From NCBI GenBank assembly GCA_018699415.1, contig JABIQM010000036.1, forward strand, positions 1-64,000: a stretch of DNA of 64,000 nt, in the 5' to 3' direction. The stretch comes from Acidimicrobiaceae bacterium (GTDB taxonomy: Bacteria > Actinomycetota > Acidimicrobiia > Acidimicrobiales > Aldehydirespiratoraceae). Position numbers and translations under genes: made by a program. The stretch's first letter is position 1, and each line of letters opens with the position of its first letter. Below the pieces are notes generated by a model. It saw nothing but the letters and a program-made list of their open reading frames with translations, was not told the origin of the DNA and did no database searches. This document shows, in pieces, positions 21,513 to 29,686 of the stretch.

Positions 21513-22459
21513 GCCGCCACCCGCTTTCCGTCAATGATGTCGAGCCCACTGCCGAGGAGCAGGAAAAGCACCGCCATTCGCACTGACACACCATTAGCGA
21601 CTTGCTCCGTGATGACCGCGTTTGGCCGATCGGCGACCTCGCCTGCGATTTCAACGCCCCTATTCATCGGGCCGGGGTGCATGATCAGAGCGTCGCCGAG
21701 GCGGTCGGCACGGCGCACGTTAAGGCCATACTCGATGTGGAACTCCCGCAACGATGGGACCACGGCATCCGTCTGGCGTTCGAGTTGCATACGCAGCAAG
21801 TAGCAAATATCGAGATCGTCGACGACCTCATCAAGATTGTGGGTGACTGTGACGGGCCAACCCTCGAGATGGGTGGGCAGCAGCGTCTTCGGCGCTACCA
21901 GCGTGACCTTGGCACCCATTGTGGCAAAGGCCAGAGCGTTGGAACGAGCGACCCGACTGTGCTTGATGTCGCCCACGATGGCGATGTGCTTGCCGTCGAG
22001 GTCACCTAGGTGCTCACGAGCCGTATAGAGGTCAAGTAGAGACTGCGTGGGGTGTTGATGCCAACCGTCACCGGCGTTGATCACTGCTGCGTCGACCCAC
22101 TCGGCAACGCGGTGCGGGGCTCCAGCGGCTCGATGACGCACAACGATGCCATCGACACCCATAGCACTGATCGTCTCAACCGTGTCGCGCAGCGACTCAC
22201 CCTTGTTTACCGACGACGAGCTGACGCTGAAGTTCATGGTGTCGGCCGAGAGTCGCTTGGCGGCTGTCTCGAACGACAGGCGAGTACGAGTGGAATCCTC
22301 GTAGAACAGCCAGGCGATCGTCTTGCCACGTAGTGCAGGAACTTTCGGGATTGACCGCTCCCCTACTTCAGCGAAGCTGTCGGTGAGCGTCATGAGTTGT
22401 TCGATGTCGTCCCGGTCGAGGTCGGCCATTGAGAGCAGATGCCGTTCGCCACCGATCAT
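21509..22459 (-). CDS. pyrB: Aspartate carbamoyltransferase catalytic subunit
   Basis: Condenses carbamoyl phosphate with aspartate. The 316-residue protein has the carbamoyl-phosphate loop YEDSTRTRLSFE near residue 54, SSVNKGESLRDT near 82 and HQHPTQSLLDL near 134. The aspartate-binding half has IAIVGDIKHSRVARSN and MHPGPMNRGVEI. No pyrI regulatory subunit is present, as is usual for this group. Coupled to pyrR and pyrC by 4-base overlaps. Confidence 0.96.
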   Translation of the reverse strand: MIGGERHLLSMADLDRDDIEQLMTLTDSFAEVGERSIPKVPALRGKTIAWLFYEDSTRTRLSFETAAKRLSADTMNFSVSSSSVNKGESLRDTVETISAMGVDGIVVRHRAAGAPHRVAEWVDAAVINAGDGWHQHPTQSLLDLYTAREHLGDLDGKHIAIVGDIKHSRVARSNALAFATMGAKVTLVAPKTLLPTHLEGWPVTVTHNLDEVVDDLDICYLLRMQLERQTDAVVPSLREFHIEYGLNVRRADRLGDALIMHPGPMNRGVEIAGEVADRPNAVITEQVANGVSVRMAVLFLLLGSGLDIIDGKRVAA

Positions 22460-23028
22460 GTGATGTCTCCGAGGTCCACACCGTCGGCATTCACGTCGAC
22501 AATTTCATCCTTGCGAGTTGGCAGGTTCTTACCCACATAGTCGGGGCGGATTGGTAGCTCCCGATGTCCACGGTCGACCATCACAGCGAGTTGGATCGCG
22601 CGAGGTCGGCCATAGCTGTGGATCGCGTCGAGGGCGGCCCGCACGGTGCGTCCGGTGTAGATCACGTCATCGACCAGAACGATCACCTTGCCGGTCGGGT
22701 CGGTCGGCATCTCCGTTGCGGCCTCAGGCATCACCGGCCGTAGTCCAAAGTCGTCACGATGCATCGTGGCATCGAGGGTGCCGACCGGAACCGAACCGGT
22801 CTCGACCTCCTCGATCATGCTGATGTCGGCGGCCAACCGATGGGCGAGATCGACCCCCCCGGTCTGCATGCCGATGATCACGACATCGTCGGCGCCATGG
22901 TTGCGCTCGAGGATCTCATGGGCCATACGACGAATCGCTCGAGAAACGTCGTCATCCGACATCACCTGGGTGCGAGCCTGAAACTGGCCGCTTTGCGGCG
23001 CAGCCAAGCCACGTTCTCGCTCTGCCAC
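22456..23028 (-). CDS. pyrR: Bifunctional pyr operon regulator / uracil phosphoribosyltransferase
   Basis: Binds the pyr mRNA leader when UMP is high and also has uracil phosphoribosyltransferase activity. In 190 residues the PRPP-binding motif VIVLVDDVIYTGRTVRAALD (near 115-134) and the PyrR-typical VDRGHRELPIRPDYVGKNLPT are intact. Start GTG 23028 follows AAGGA; an internal ATG (MSDDDVSR, 22962) is possible. First gene of pyrR-B-C-carA-carB-D-F. A PyrR-binding hairpin ends 16 bases before the GTG. Confidence 0.96.
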   Translation of the reverse strand: MAERERGLAAPQSGQFQARTQVMSDDDVSRAIRRMAHEILERNHGADDVVIIGMQTGGVDLAHRLAADISMIEEVETGSVPVGTLDATMHRDDFGLRPVMPEAATEMPTDPTGKVIVLVDDVIYTGRTVRAALDAIHSYGRPRAIQLAVMVDRGHRELPIRPDYVGKNLPTRKDEIVDVNADGVDLGDIT

Positions 23029-23044
23029 GTTGTCCTTCTTTCGT

Positions 23045-23075
23045 CCGTATGAGCCTCACGGGACTCATTTCACGG
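23045..23075 (-). promoter_or_regulatory. PyrR-binding RNA hairpin in the pyr operon leader
   Basis: On the transcribed strand, lower stem CCGT/ACGG and upper stem ATGAG/CTCAT (5 bp, perfect) are separated by a GAA bulge and capped by a loop ending CCCGTGAGG. This matches the PyrR-binding loop core (TCC-N-GNGAGGCT). There is no terminator/antiterminator pair between it and pyrR, and it lies next to the start site. The likely mode is therefore repression of translation initiation, as described for Mycobacterium smegmatis, rather than attenuation as in Bacillus. Confidence 0.85.
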
Positions 23076-23085
23076 TCGAGATGGG

Positions 23086-23091
23086 AACGTA
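23086..23091 (-). promoter_or_regulatory. Possible -10 box of the pyr operon promoter
   Basis: TACGTT lies about 10 bases before the PyrR hairpin, so a transcript would begin with the hairpin. No clear -35 is seen. The GC-only hairpin at 23097-23112 lies just upstream. Confidence 0.35.
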
Positions 23092-23096
23092 CCAGG

Positions 23097-23112
23097 CGCG
23101 CGCCCCCGCGCG
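23097..23112. terminator. GC-only hairpin between the acetyltransferase gene and the pyr promoter
   Basis: CGCGCG-CCCC-CGCGCG, with 6-bp perfect arms, lies about 50 bases past the acetyltransferase stop. It has no T-tract. It could end the pepQ-efp-nusB transcript before the pyr promoter, but this is uncertain. Confidence 0.3.
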
Positions 23113-23163
23113 GCGGCGCTCACTGGGAAAATCCAGAAAGAAACGCTGGCTCTCTCCCCGGCA

Positions 23164-23670
23164 TTAACTCGATCGGACCCAAGATCCGGGACCAAGAGGA
23201 ACGAAAGCGCAGTTCTTGGCAACCTGAAGAGACGCACCATTGTCCTCGGTGATCTCGGCGACAACGGCGGCGAAACCGGCCTCGGTCAATGCCCACCCCA
23301 CAAACCCGGCGACCGCTTCGCTTGCTACCCCTTGGCCTCGGTCTGCGGCAGCAACCCACCAACCGATCAACGCTGCGCCTCGACGAGGGTCAATCGATGA
23401 CAGGCCCACTTCGCCAATCACTTCATCGTCGAGAGAGCGAGCAATGGCCAAATCGACCGAAAGGCCGCGCCGACACCGCTCTTCGGATCCTTCAATCCAG
23501 CGCTCAGCCGCAGCCAATGACGAGTCCGGGGGAACTGACGATCGGGCAACGATCTCGGGATCTGCCCATGCAGCAGCCAACGCGGCAGCGTCAACCACGC
23601 ACCAGGGTCGAAGACGGATGCACGCGAGTTCGATGACCGGCAGCGTCAAACGAATCTCGGGCCGGTTCAC
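23164..23670 (-). CDS. GNAT-family N-acetyltransferase (RimJ/RimL-like)
   Basis: A 168-residue acetyltransferase. It has the RimJ/L-type beginning IRLRPWCVVDAAALAAAWADPEI, GEVGLSSIDPRRGAALIGWWV in the middle and the acetyl-CoA-binding motif A region DRGQGVASEAVAGFVGWALTEAG near residue 110, then NGASLQVAKNCAF. The acceptor is unknown; ribosomal-protein or small-molecule amines are typical for the family. Its GTG start overlaps the nusB stop (GTGA), so it is translationally coupled as the last gene of pepQ-efp-nusB. Confidence 0.82.
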   Translation of the reverse strand: MNRPEIRLTLPVIELACIRLRPWCVVDAAALAAAWADPEIVARSSVPPDSSLAAAERWIEGSEERCRRGLSVDLAIARSLDDEVIGEVGLSSIDPRRGAALIGWWVAAADRGQGVASEAVAGFVGWALTEAGFAAVVAEITEDNGASLQVAKNCAFVPLGPGSWVRSS

Positions 23671-24083
23671 TCGCCGTCTCGGACCTCATCAGCGATGCTG
23701 CGAAGTACGCCGTTGAGGAAACGAGGCGACTGTTCGGAGCAGTATTGTGTTGCGATCTCGACCGCTTCGCTGAGTACGACGCCTGTCGGGATCTCGGGTC
23801 GCTGTGAAAGCTCCCATGCACCAATACGGGCGATGACCCGATCCACCACAGGCATTCGCGAAACAGTCCATCCGGTGAGATGCGCCCCGATCAGCGAGTC
23901 AAGGCCGTTCACGGAATTTTCCACACCAGAGGCGAGGTCGACTGCGTAGTCGGCGGGCGGAATCGGCCGACGTGAAAGCGAGTCTGCGATCGACTCACCC
24001 GTCTGTTCGGCTTCGTACAGCATCGCCAGTGCCTCTTCTCGGGCCTCGCGCCGACTGCCCAAGCCGGGGATCAAGTCGCTCAC
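23667..24083 (-). CDS. nusB: Transcription antitermination factor NusB
   Basis: A 138-residue all-helical protein that joins NusE/S10 on boxA RNA during rRNA transcription. Family traits are RREAREEALAMLYEAEQTG at the N-terminus, DRVIARIGAWEL near residue 80 and VVLSEAVEIATQYCSEQSPRFLNGVL near 100-127. Start overlaps the efp stop by ATGA, keeping the common efp-nusB order. Confidence 0.94.
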   Translation of the reverse strand: MSDLIPGLGSRREAREEALAMLYEAEQTGESIADSLSRRPIPPADYAVDLASGVENSVNGLDSLIGAHLTGWTVSRMPVVDRVIARIGAWELSQRPEIPTGVVLSEAVEIATQYCSEQSPRFLNGVLRSIADEVRDGE

Positions 24084-24643
24084 GCGCGGCTGAGATACTC
24101 GCCGGAACGGGTGTCGACCTTGACACGCTCACCGGGGCTGATGAACAGCGGAACCTGGATGATCAGGCCGGTCTCGAGGGTGGCCGGTTTGGTGCCGCCC
24201 GACGAGCGATCACCCTGGAGGCCCGGTTCGGTCTCGGAGATGTTCAACTCAACCGAGGCGGGAAGGTCAGTGCCGACGATCTCGGTGCCGTACATCTCAA
24301 GAATGACCGCCGAGCCATCGACGATGTAGTTTCCGGCGCTGCCCAGCGTTGTGGGCGTCACGTTGATTTGGTCGTACGTCTCATTGTCCATGAAGACGTA
24401 GTCATCACCATCGCGATAGAGAAAGTTCATCTCCCGCTTGTCGATTGTGGCACGCTCGACCTTTTCACCGGAACGGAACGTGCGTTCGACCGTGCCGCCG
24501 GCGCGGACGTTGCGAAGGCTGGTACGGACGAAGGCGTGGCCCTTGCCCGGCTTCACGTGCTGGAAGTCGACGACTTGAAACAACCCATCGTCGAGATCGA
24601 GAGTCATCCCGTTCTTGAGATCGTTGGTGGTGATGGTGGACAT
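24080..24643 (-). CDS. efp: Elongation factor P
   Basis: Relieves ribosome stalling at proline runs. The 187-residue protein has three beta-barrel domains. The domain I loop VKPGKGHAFVRTSLRN holds the Lys at the modification position, and domain III ends RVKVDTRSGEYLSRA with the conserved DTR..EY. No modification enzyme (EpmA, EarP, YmfI) is nearby. It follows pepQ after 10 bases, with GGAG as ribosome-binding site. Confidence 0.96.
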   Translation of the reverse strand: MSTITTNDLKNGMTLDLDDGLFQVVDFQHVKPGKGHAFVRTSLRNVRAGGTVERTFRSGEKVERATIDKREMNFLYRDGDDYVFMDNETYDQINVTPTTLGSAGNYIVDGSAVILEMYGTEIVGTDLPASVELNISETEPGLQGDRSSGGTKPATLETGLIIQVPLFISPGERVKVDTRSGEYLSRA

Positions 24644-24653
24644 GTGACTCCGG

Positions 24654-25739
24654 TCAACACGTGGGCTTTGGAAATTTGGTCAGCGGGCGACAACCCGTCT
24701 CGGTGACCACGACCGAGTCTTCCACCCGGCAGCCGCCGAGGGCGGGAACGTAGATGCCAGGCTCGACCGTGATGACGTGACCGGCCTGGAGGATAGCGGT
24801 GCTTCGTGCGTGCACGGCCGGGAGTTCGTGAATGTCAAGGCCAACACCATGGCCAGTGCCGTGGCTGAAGGCATCGCCATATCCGGCATCAGTGATAATC
24901 GATCGACACACGCGGTCGATCTCCTTGGCCTCGATACCAGGTCGAACGGCGGCAACCCCGGCGGCCTGAGACTCCATGACGGTGTCACGCACGCGGCACA
25001 CATCCTCCCCCGGCGTGCCAATCGCGAACGTGCGAGTCATGTCGCTTCGGTAGCCGTCGACGAGTGACCCGGCATCAATCACGACGAGGTCGCCCTCCTC
25101 AAAGGGCCGATCAGTCGGACGGGCGTGTGGCAGAGCGCTATTTGGGCCGCTAGCCACGATCGTCTCGTATGCAGGGCCGGTGGCACCGCCCGTTCGCATC
25201 GAGCACTCCAAGGCGTGGGCCATTTCCCGCTCAGTGGTGCCAGCGACCAGAAGGCCCTCCCTCTCGGCCAGTGCGGTATCGACGATGGCCGCTGCTCGTT
25301 CGATTCGCGCCAGCTCGGCAACGTCCTTGACGGCTCGGAGCTCACGGACCAGGCCGTGCGTGGGCACCAGATCGATTTCGGTGGCGATCTCCCAGGACCG
25401 TTGCTCAGCCCACGTCAAGACGTCCGCTTCAAGCGCCACTGTCTCGACCGAGCCGAGCGCCCCAACGGCCTCGACAATCGGCTGAACTGCGATAGCGACG
25501 ATGGTGTTGGACTGCGCCGCGGCTACTTCGTCGCGTGCCTGTACCCGATAGCGGCCATCGGTAATCAGCGTGGAATCATCATCGGTGACGACCAACAGCG
25601 CGCTGGACCCAGTGAATCCGGTGCACCAGCGAATGGACATCAGGTCAGAAACCACGATCGCATCGGCGTGATCTGCCACGACTGCACGTAACCGGTCGAG
25701 ACGACCGGAAACTTTGAGCGGTGGGAGATCCAGATTCAT
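24654..25739 (-). CDS. pepQ: M24-family Xaa-Pro aminopeptidase/dipeptidase
   Basis: A 361-residue pita-bread metallopeptidase predicted to cleave next to proline. The N-terminal creatinase-like domain (about 1-135) is followed by the M24 domain. The five metal ligands are visible: VVIDAGSLVDGYRSDMTRT (two Asp), GTGHGVGLDIHE (His), ITVEPGIYVP (Glu) and GCRVEDSVVVT (Glu). It lies between aroB (stop 3 bases before its start) and efp, as in many Gram-positive bacteria. Confidence 0.92.
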   Translation of the reverse strand: MNLDLPPLKVSGRLDRLRAVVADHADAIVVSDLMSIRWCTGFTGSSALLVVTDDDSTLITDGRYRVQARDEVAAAQSNTIVAIAVQPIVEAVGALGSVETVALEADVLTWAEQRSWEIATEIDLVPTHGLVRELRAVKDVAELARIERAAAIVDTALAEREGLLVAGTTEREMAHALECSMRTGGATGPAYETIVASGPNSALPHARPTDRPFEEGDLVVIDAGSLVDGYRSDMTRTFAIGTPGEDVCRVRDTVMESQAAGVAAVRPGIEAKEIDRVCRSIITDAGYGDAFSHGTGHGVGLDIHELPAVHARSTAILQAGHVITVEPGIYVPALGGCRVEDSVVVTETGCRPLTKFPKPTC

Positions 25740-25742
25740 GGT

Positions 25743-26747
25743 TCAGCGAATCGCGGAGAAGGAGGCCCGCAGTATGTCGGAGTCCACTCCGACCACCGTT
25801 TCCATTCCGCGCACACTGTCGAGGACAAACGTGACCCCGTCGATCGCCTTCTTATCTCGAGCAAACAGAGCAAGGAGTTCGTTATCCGAAAGCCCCTTGG
25901 GCAGGGTGCTGGGAAGGTCGTAGGCCGCAAGAACTCGGTGATGCTCAGCAACACGAGCATCACCGATACGGCCAAGATTGTGGGCAACGGCTGCGGCATA
26001 CGCTAGGCCAATCGCAACCGCCTCGCCGTGGCGCAGGTCGTAGCCGCCTGCGGTTTCGATTGCATGGGCGAGCGTGTGGCCATAGTTCAGGATCGCTCGA
26101 TGCCCACCTTCACGCTCATCGGCGGCAACGACATCGGCCTTGATCTGCACGCAAGCAGCTACACGGTCATCGAGTGCCACCGTGTCAAGTCCATCGCCAC
26201 CAAGGAAGTGATACTTGGCCACCTCACCAAGACCGCATTGCATCTCGCGAGGTGGCAAGGTCGAAAGAGTCTCCGTGTCGCACAGAACGGCTGTCGGCTG
26301 CCAGAACGCGCCAACCAGGTTCTTTCCCTCGGGAAGGTTGACACCGGTTTTGCCTCCGACCGATGCGTCGACCTGTCCGAGCAATGTGGTCGACACGCTT
26401 ACAAATCGAATCCCGCGGTGATATACCGCAGCGACAAACCCAGCGACATCAGTGACGACACCTCCGCCAATCGCCACCACGGCGTCCGCTCGGGTGATTC
26501 CTGCGACTGCCATCTGACGACAGACGTTCTCGACGACCGACAGCGACTTCGCGGCCTCGCCATCAGGGATCTCGAGTCGGATGTGGTCTCGGCCCGGATC
26601 AGCATCCCAAGGAACATTGGCCTGGGTGATGATCGCAACGCGCCGCACATCGTCGGGCAGCACCGCTGCTAATTCCGACCGTACGCCAGCGCCCACGAGG
26701 ACCGGATAGCTTCGGTCGGCCAGTTCGACATTTACCACCTGATGCAC
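25743..26747 (-). CDS. aroB: 3-dehydroquinate synthase
   Basis: Second step of the shikimate pathway. The 334-residue NAD-dependent enzyme has AIGGGVVTDVAGFVAAVYHRG near residue 91, STTLLGQVDASVGGKTGVN near 118 and the zinc-ligand regions GEVAKY and NYGHTLAHAIE. GTG 26747 is preceded by TAGCCT at a spacing of 6 bases, with no Shine-Dalgarno sequence. aroC and aroK, the usual partners, are absent; a prepilin peptidase lies upstream instead. Confidence 0.96.
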   Translation of the reverse strand: MHQVVNVELADRSYPVLVGAGVRSELAAVLPDDVRRVAIITQANVPWDADPGRDHIRLEIPDGEAAKSLSVVENVCRQMAVAGITRADAVVAIGGGVVTDVAGFVAAVYHRGIRFVSVSTTLLGQVDASVGGKTGVNLPEGKNLVGAFWQPTAVLCDTETLSTLPPREMQCGLGEVAKYHFLGGDGLDTVALDDRVAACVQIKADVVAADEREGGHRAILNYGHTLAHAIETAGGYDLRHGEAVAIGLAYAAAVAHNLGRIGDARVAEHHRVLAAYDLPSTLPKGLSDNELLALFARDKKAIDGVTFVLDSVRGMETVVGVDSDILRASFSAIR

Positions 26748-26753
26748 GAGAAC

Positions 26754-26759
26754 AGGCTA
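26754..26759 (-). promoter_or_regulatory. Putative -10 box of a leaderless promoter (aroB)
   Basis: TAGCCT lies 6 bases before the GTG at 26747, in the 41-base gap after the prepilin peptidase gene. Confidence 0.55.
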
Positions 26760-26788
26760 CCTCCACCAGTGGGGGCCGCCAGACGGAT

Positions 26789-27631
26789 TCAAACACCGAT
26801 CACAGTGTCACTAAAGAACATCACGACAAGCGTGCCAGCGGCCAACGCCGGACCGAACGGAAAGCTGTGACCGAGGAGGCGAGTCGGTTGCCCGTCTTCG
26901 GCCTCCGGATCTACAACCACGTTCTTTCCGCCCTTGCGGCACAAGGCCACGCTGAGGCCGCCAAACACACCGAGAATGCAGCCAACCAGCAAGGCCCACA
27001 CCACGAGCCGAAAGATCGGTGGCCAGCCCACATAACGAGATCCGGCCGCCCATCCGAGATGTAGTCCAAGCAAGAGCGACAGCTTCACATCGCCAAATCC
27101 CATGCCCCGTGGCGAGATCAGGTGGGCGGCGAACAGAAGCAGAAAGTAGACCACCATGCCCGCGCCAGCACGCCCGATAGCGGCCGGCCGATCGATACCG
27201 AATGCAGCCACGACGATGACTAGTACTGACAGTCCAAGGCTGGGAAAGACAAGCCGATCTGGGAGTCGGTACACGTATATGTCGATCATCGAGAGCGAGA
27301 CGAGAGCAACAATGAGCACCAACGGTGGCAGGAGTTCCCACTCCCAGCCGTAGCGGGCTGTGGCGGCGACGAACAGGCCCGCCGTCGTCAACTCGACCAA
27401 CGGATAGGCAACCGTCACGCTTGCGTCGCAGTGACCACAGCTACGACGGCGTAGCCAGGACACGACCGGGACCACCTCGCCAACCCCGAGTTGATGCGCA
27501 CAATGCGGACAGCGAGACCGCAGCGATAGAGGCGTTTTATCCGGAATCCGGTCAATCAGCATCGTGGCAAAACCACCGGCCACGAGGCCGACCAGCCCTA
27601 TCAGGAACAAGTTCACCGAATCCACGTCCAC
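26789..27631 (-). CDS. Type IV prepilin peptidase (A24), with DiS_P_DiS domain
   Basis: A 280-residue integral membrane aspartyl peptidase that cleaves and N-methylates type IV prepilin-like proteins. The N-terminal domain has two CxxC pairs (CPHC and CGHC, about residues 41-70), as in full-length PilD with methylase function. Catalytic aspartates lie in SMIDIYVYRLPD and GMGFGDVKLSLLLG (GxGD motif). About eight membrane helices. Start GTG 27631 is the only upstream start in frame. The DUF4388 gene lies upstream by 25 bases. No pilin gene is in the window, so its substrates lie elsewhere. Confidence 0.9.
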   Translation of the reverse strand: MDVDSVNLFLIGLVGLVAGGFATMLIDRIPDKTPLSLRSRCPHCAHQLGVGEVVPVVSWLRRRSCGHCDASVTVAYPLVELTTAGLFVAATARYGWEWELLPPLVLIVALVSLSMIDIYVYRLPDRLVFPSLGLSVLVIVVAAFGIDRPAAIGRAGAGMVVYFLLLFAAHLISPRGMGFGDVKLSLLLGLHLGWAAGSRYVGWPPIFRLVVWALLVGCILGVFGGLSVALCRKGGKNVVVDPEAEDGQPTRLLGHSFPFGPALAAGTLVVMFFSDTVIGV

Positions 27632-27656
27632 ACTCTCATGACTGATGCTTGATGGA

Positions 27657-28787
27657 TCAGGAGTCGACGGAGCCGAGGAACTTCAATAGAAGGCCACGAT
27701 TGAACGTGTCGTCCTCCGCCTCGACGGCAGCGAGAGCGGCATCTCGCTCAACATCGGTCGATGCCTTCGCAGCGGCCGCTACTGCCTTGGCTGCCTTCGG
27801 GCTCAGGTTGGCTAGCTGGCGGGCCATCTTGGCCGAGTTGAGATCATCAAGCTCAGACTCATCAGTGGCAGCCGCTGCTAGCTCATCCGACGCAAAGCTC
27901 GAAATGGTTTCAGGATCGTGATGCTGGTTGTGTTCCACCCCAGCGAAGATGTCATCGGTCGTTCTCGACAGGTCAATCGGGTGCCGCCGCTCGGCGAAGA
28001 CATACTCGCCAGATAGTTCAGGAGCGGCTGATCCGCTGGTCTCAGCGGGTGTGGCGAACGAAGGCGCATCGACTCCACCGATCGGCTGACCGTCGAACGC
28101 TCCGGAGAGCATCTCGTCAACCATAGAGGTCTCAGTTCCGATGTCGTCAGCTCCAGGATGCTCAGAGCCGGCATCATTGGCGAATGCCGTACTCGGCTCA
28201 CCCATCAGAGGTGACGCAGCGACAGGAAGACCAACTGGCTCATCAAGAATCTCAACGAGACCGAGCTCCACCAGTTCTTTCAACGCACGGCAGGCGTCGA
28301 TTTCACTCAGCTCAAGAGTTTCGGCAACTGCGCCAACTTGGGCGCCGCTCCCAACAGCAGCGATAGCGGACCAACGGTTGGCGTCGATCATGACGTCGGC
28401 ACCCGCGAGTGCGGCCACAAGGCCAACCCAAACATCAAGCGAGGGGACGACCTGCTCGATCGAGCGCCACTCAACCAGCATATTTTCTGCCTGGGTGAGG
28501 ATCGGTTCCAATGAGCTCGGGTGATCCACCTCAGCAGCTCGTACCTCTGGCTCGAAGGTGAACGAACCGGCAACAAATCGAAGCAGCCCAAAGATCACCT
28601 CAACCGACGTCAGTGACTGGACGTCGGCAACAAACAATTCAGTGGCGACCACGTCGCCGTCTTCCATCCACACACTTCCTGAACCTCGGTCACCGGTGAT
28701 ACGCAGACACCCGCTCTTCGCGGTGGTCGCGCAAAGTCGAAGAACGTCAGGGAGCGCAAAGGTGTCAAGTGTTCCTGAAAGTGCCAC
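27657..28787 (-). CDS. DUF4388 domain-containing protein
   Basis: A 376-residue cytoplasmic protein. The DUF4388 domain (about 1-110) begins LSGTLDTFALPDVLRLCATT, then SGCLRITGDRGSGSVWMEDGDVV; these domains occur in signalling and gliding or pilus-regulation proteins. A winged-helix-like part (about 130-185) follows. Then comes a low-complexity acidic linker (about 190-300) and a helical tail rich in alanine, NLSPKAAKAVAAAAKAS, ending LLLKFLGSVDS. The neighbouring prepilin peptidase suggests a link to type IV pili. Start GTG 28787 follows GAAGGA. Confidence 0.72.
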   Translation of the reverse strand: MALSGTLDTFALPDVLRLCATTAKSGCLRITGDRGSGSVWMEDGDVVATELFVADVQSLTSVEVIFGLLRFVAGSFTFEPEVRAAEVDHPSSLEPILTQAENMLVEWRSIEQVVPSLDVWVGLVAALAGADVMIDANRWSAIAAVGSGAQVGAVAETLELSEIDACRALKELVELGLVEILDEPVGLPVAASPLMGEPSTAFANDAGSEHPGADDIGTETSMVDEMLSGAFDGQPIGGVDAPSFATPAETSGSAAPELSGEYVFAERRHPIDLSRTTDDIFAGVEHNQHHDPETISSFASDELAAAATDESELDDLNSAKMARQLANLSPKAAKAVAAAAKASTDVERDAALAAVEAEDDTFNRGLLLKFLGSVDS

Positions 28788-28849
28788 GGGCGGACTTCCT
28801 TCATCGAAGAATACCTGTCCATCGGCACCTTACGCTTGGGAAGTAAGTG

Positions 28850-29686
28850 CTATCCGGCCTTTTCCGCGTAGGCCGCCGACATCGCATCGATCGGCGCGTC
28901 AGCCCCGGTCCAGAGCGTGAACTGGATCGCGGCTTGATGGAGCAACATCATCAAGCCATTTTCCGTGTTGAGACCTCGACGCGCGCACGCATGCAGCCAG
29001 GGTGTTTCGAGCGGGTGGTAGATCAGATCAATCGCAGTCTGCGTGCTCGACAGCAAGGCCGGGTCGAGGGGCATTCCAGGCGATGCCTCCATCCCAACCG
29101 GCGTGGCGTTCACGATGATGTCCGCCATGCCTGCGCTGGCCGGCTCAACAACACAGCCGACATCACCAGCGAGAGCGGCAGCACGATCGGCGCGATCTCG
29201 ACTCCGATTGATCACCATGACCGATTTGGCGCCGGCACGCCCACAGGCCTCGATGACCGACCGCGCTGCGCCACCAGCTCCAATGACGGCGATCGACTTC
29301 CCAACGATCGAGTCGCCGTGCCGTTCATAGCTGTTGACGAACCCGTCACCGTCGGTGTTGTGGGCGACGACCCGACCTTCTGAGTCAAGCTTGAGACAGT
29401 TCGCCGCACCCAGTGCACGCACTGATGGAGTCGCAATATCGGCCGCGTCCACCACTGCTTCCTTGTGTGGCATCGTGACCGAAAGGCCGCGAATCCCAAG
29501 GCTTCGCATGGCGTCGACCGCTTGCGACGCCAGCCCATGCCGGACATGAAAGGCGACGTACGTCCAGTTCAAGCCAGCCGCTTCATAGGCCGCGTTGTGC
29601 AGTAACGGAGACAGCGAGTGCGCGACTGGGTCGCCGATGACGCCAGCGACATCGGTGCAACCATCGGCCGCCACCCTCAGAATCAT
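28850..29686 (-). CDS. aroE: Shikimate dehydrogenase
   Basis: NADPH-dependent reduction of 3-dehydroshikimate. In 278 residues: substrate motif GDPVAHSLSPLLHNAAYE near residue 18, catalytic Lys in SVTMPHKEAV near 70, the Asp of NTDGDGF, and the nucleotide loop VIGAGGAARSV near 133. I start at ATG 29686, which makes a 4-base ATGA overlap with mltG; an upstream in-frame codon at 29710 would lie deeper in mltG. Last gene of the alaS-ruvX-mltG-aroE unit. Confidence 0.94.
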   Translation of the reverse strand: MILRVAADGCTDVAGVIGDPVAHSLSPLLHNAAYEAAGLNWTYVAFHVRHGLASQAVDAMRSLGIRGLSVTMPHKEAVVDAADIATPSVRALGAANCLKLDSEGRVVAHNTDGDGFVNSYERHGDSIVGKSIAVIGAGGAARSVIEACGRAGAKSVMVINRSRDRADRAAALAGDVGCVVEPASAGMADIIVNATPVGMEASPGMPLDPALLSSTQTAIDLIYHPLETPWLHACARRGLNTENGLMMLLHQAAIQFTLWTGADAPIDAMSAAYAEKAG

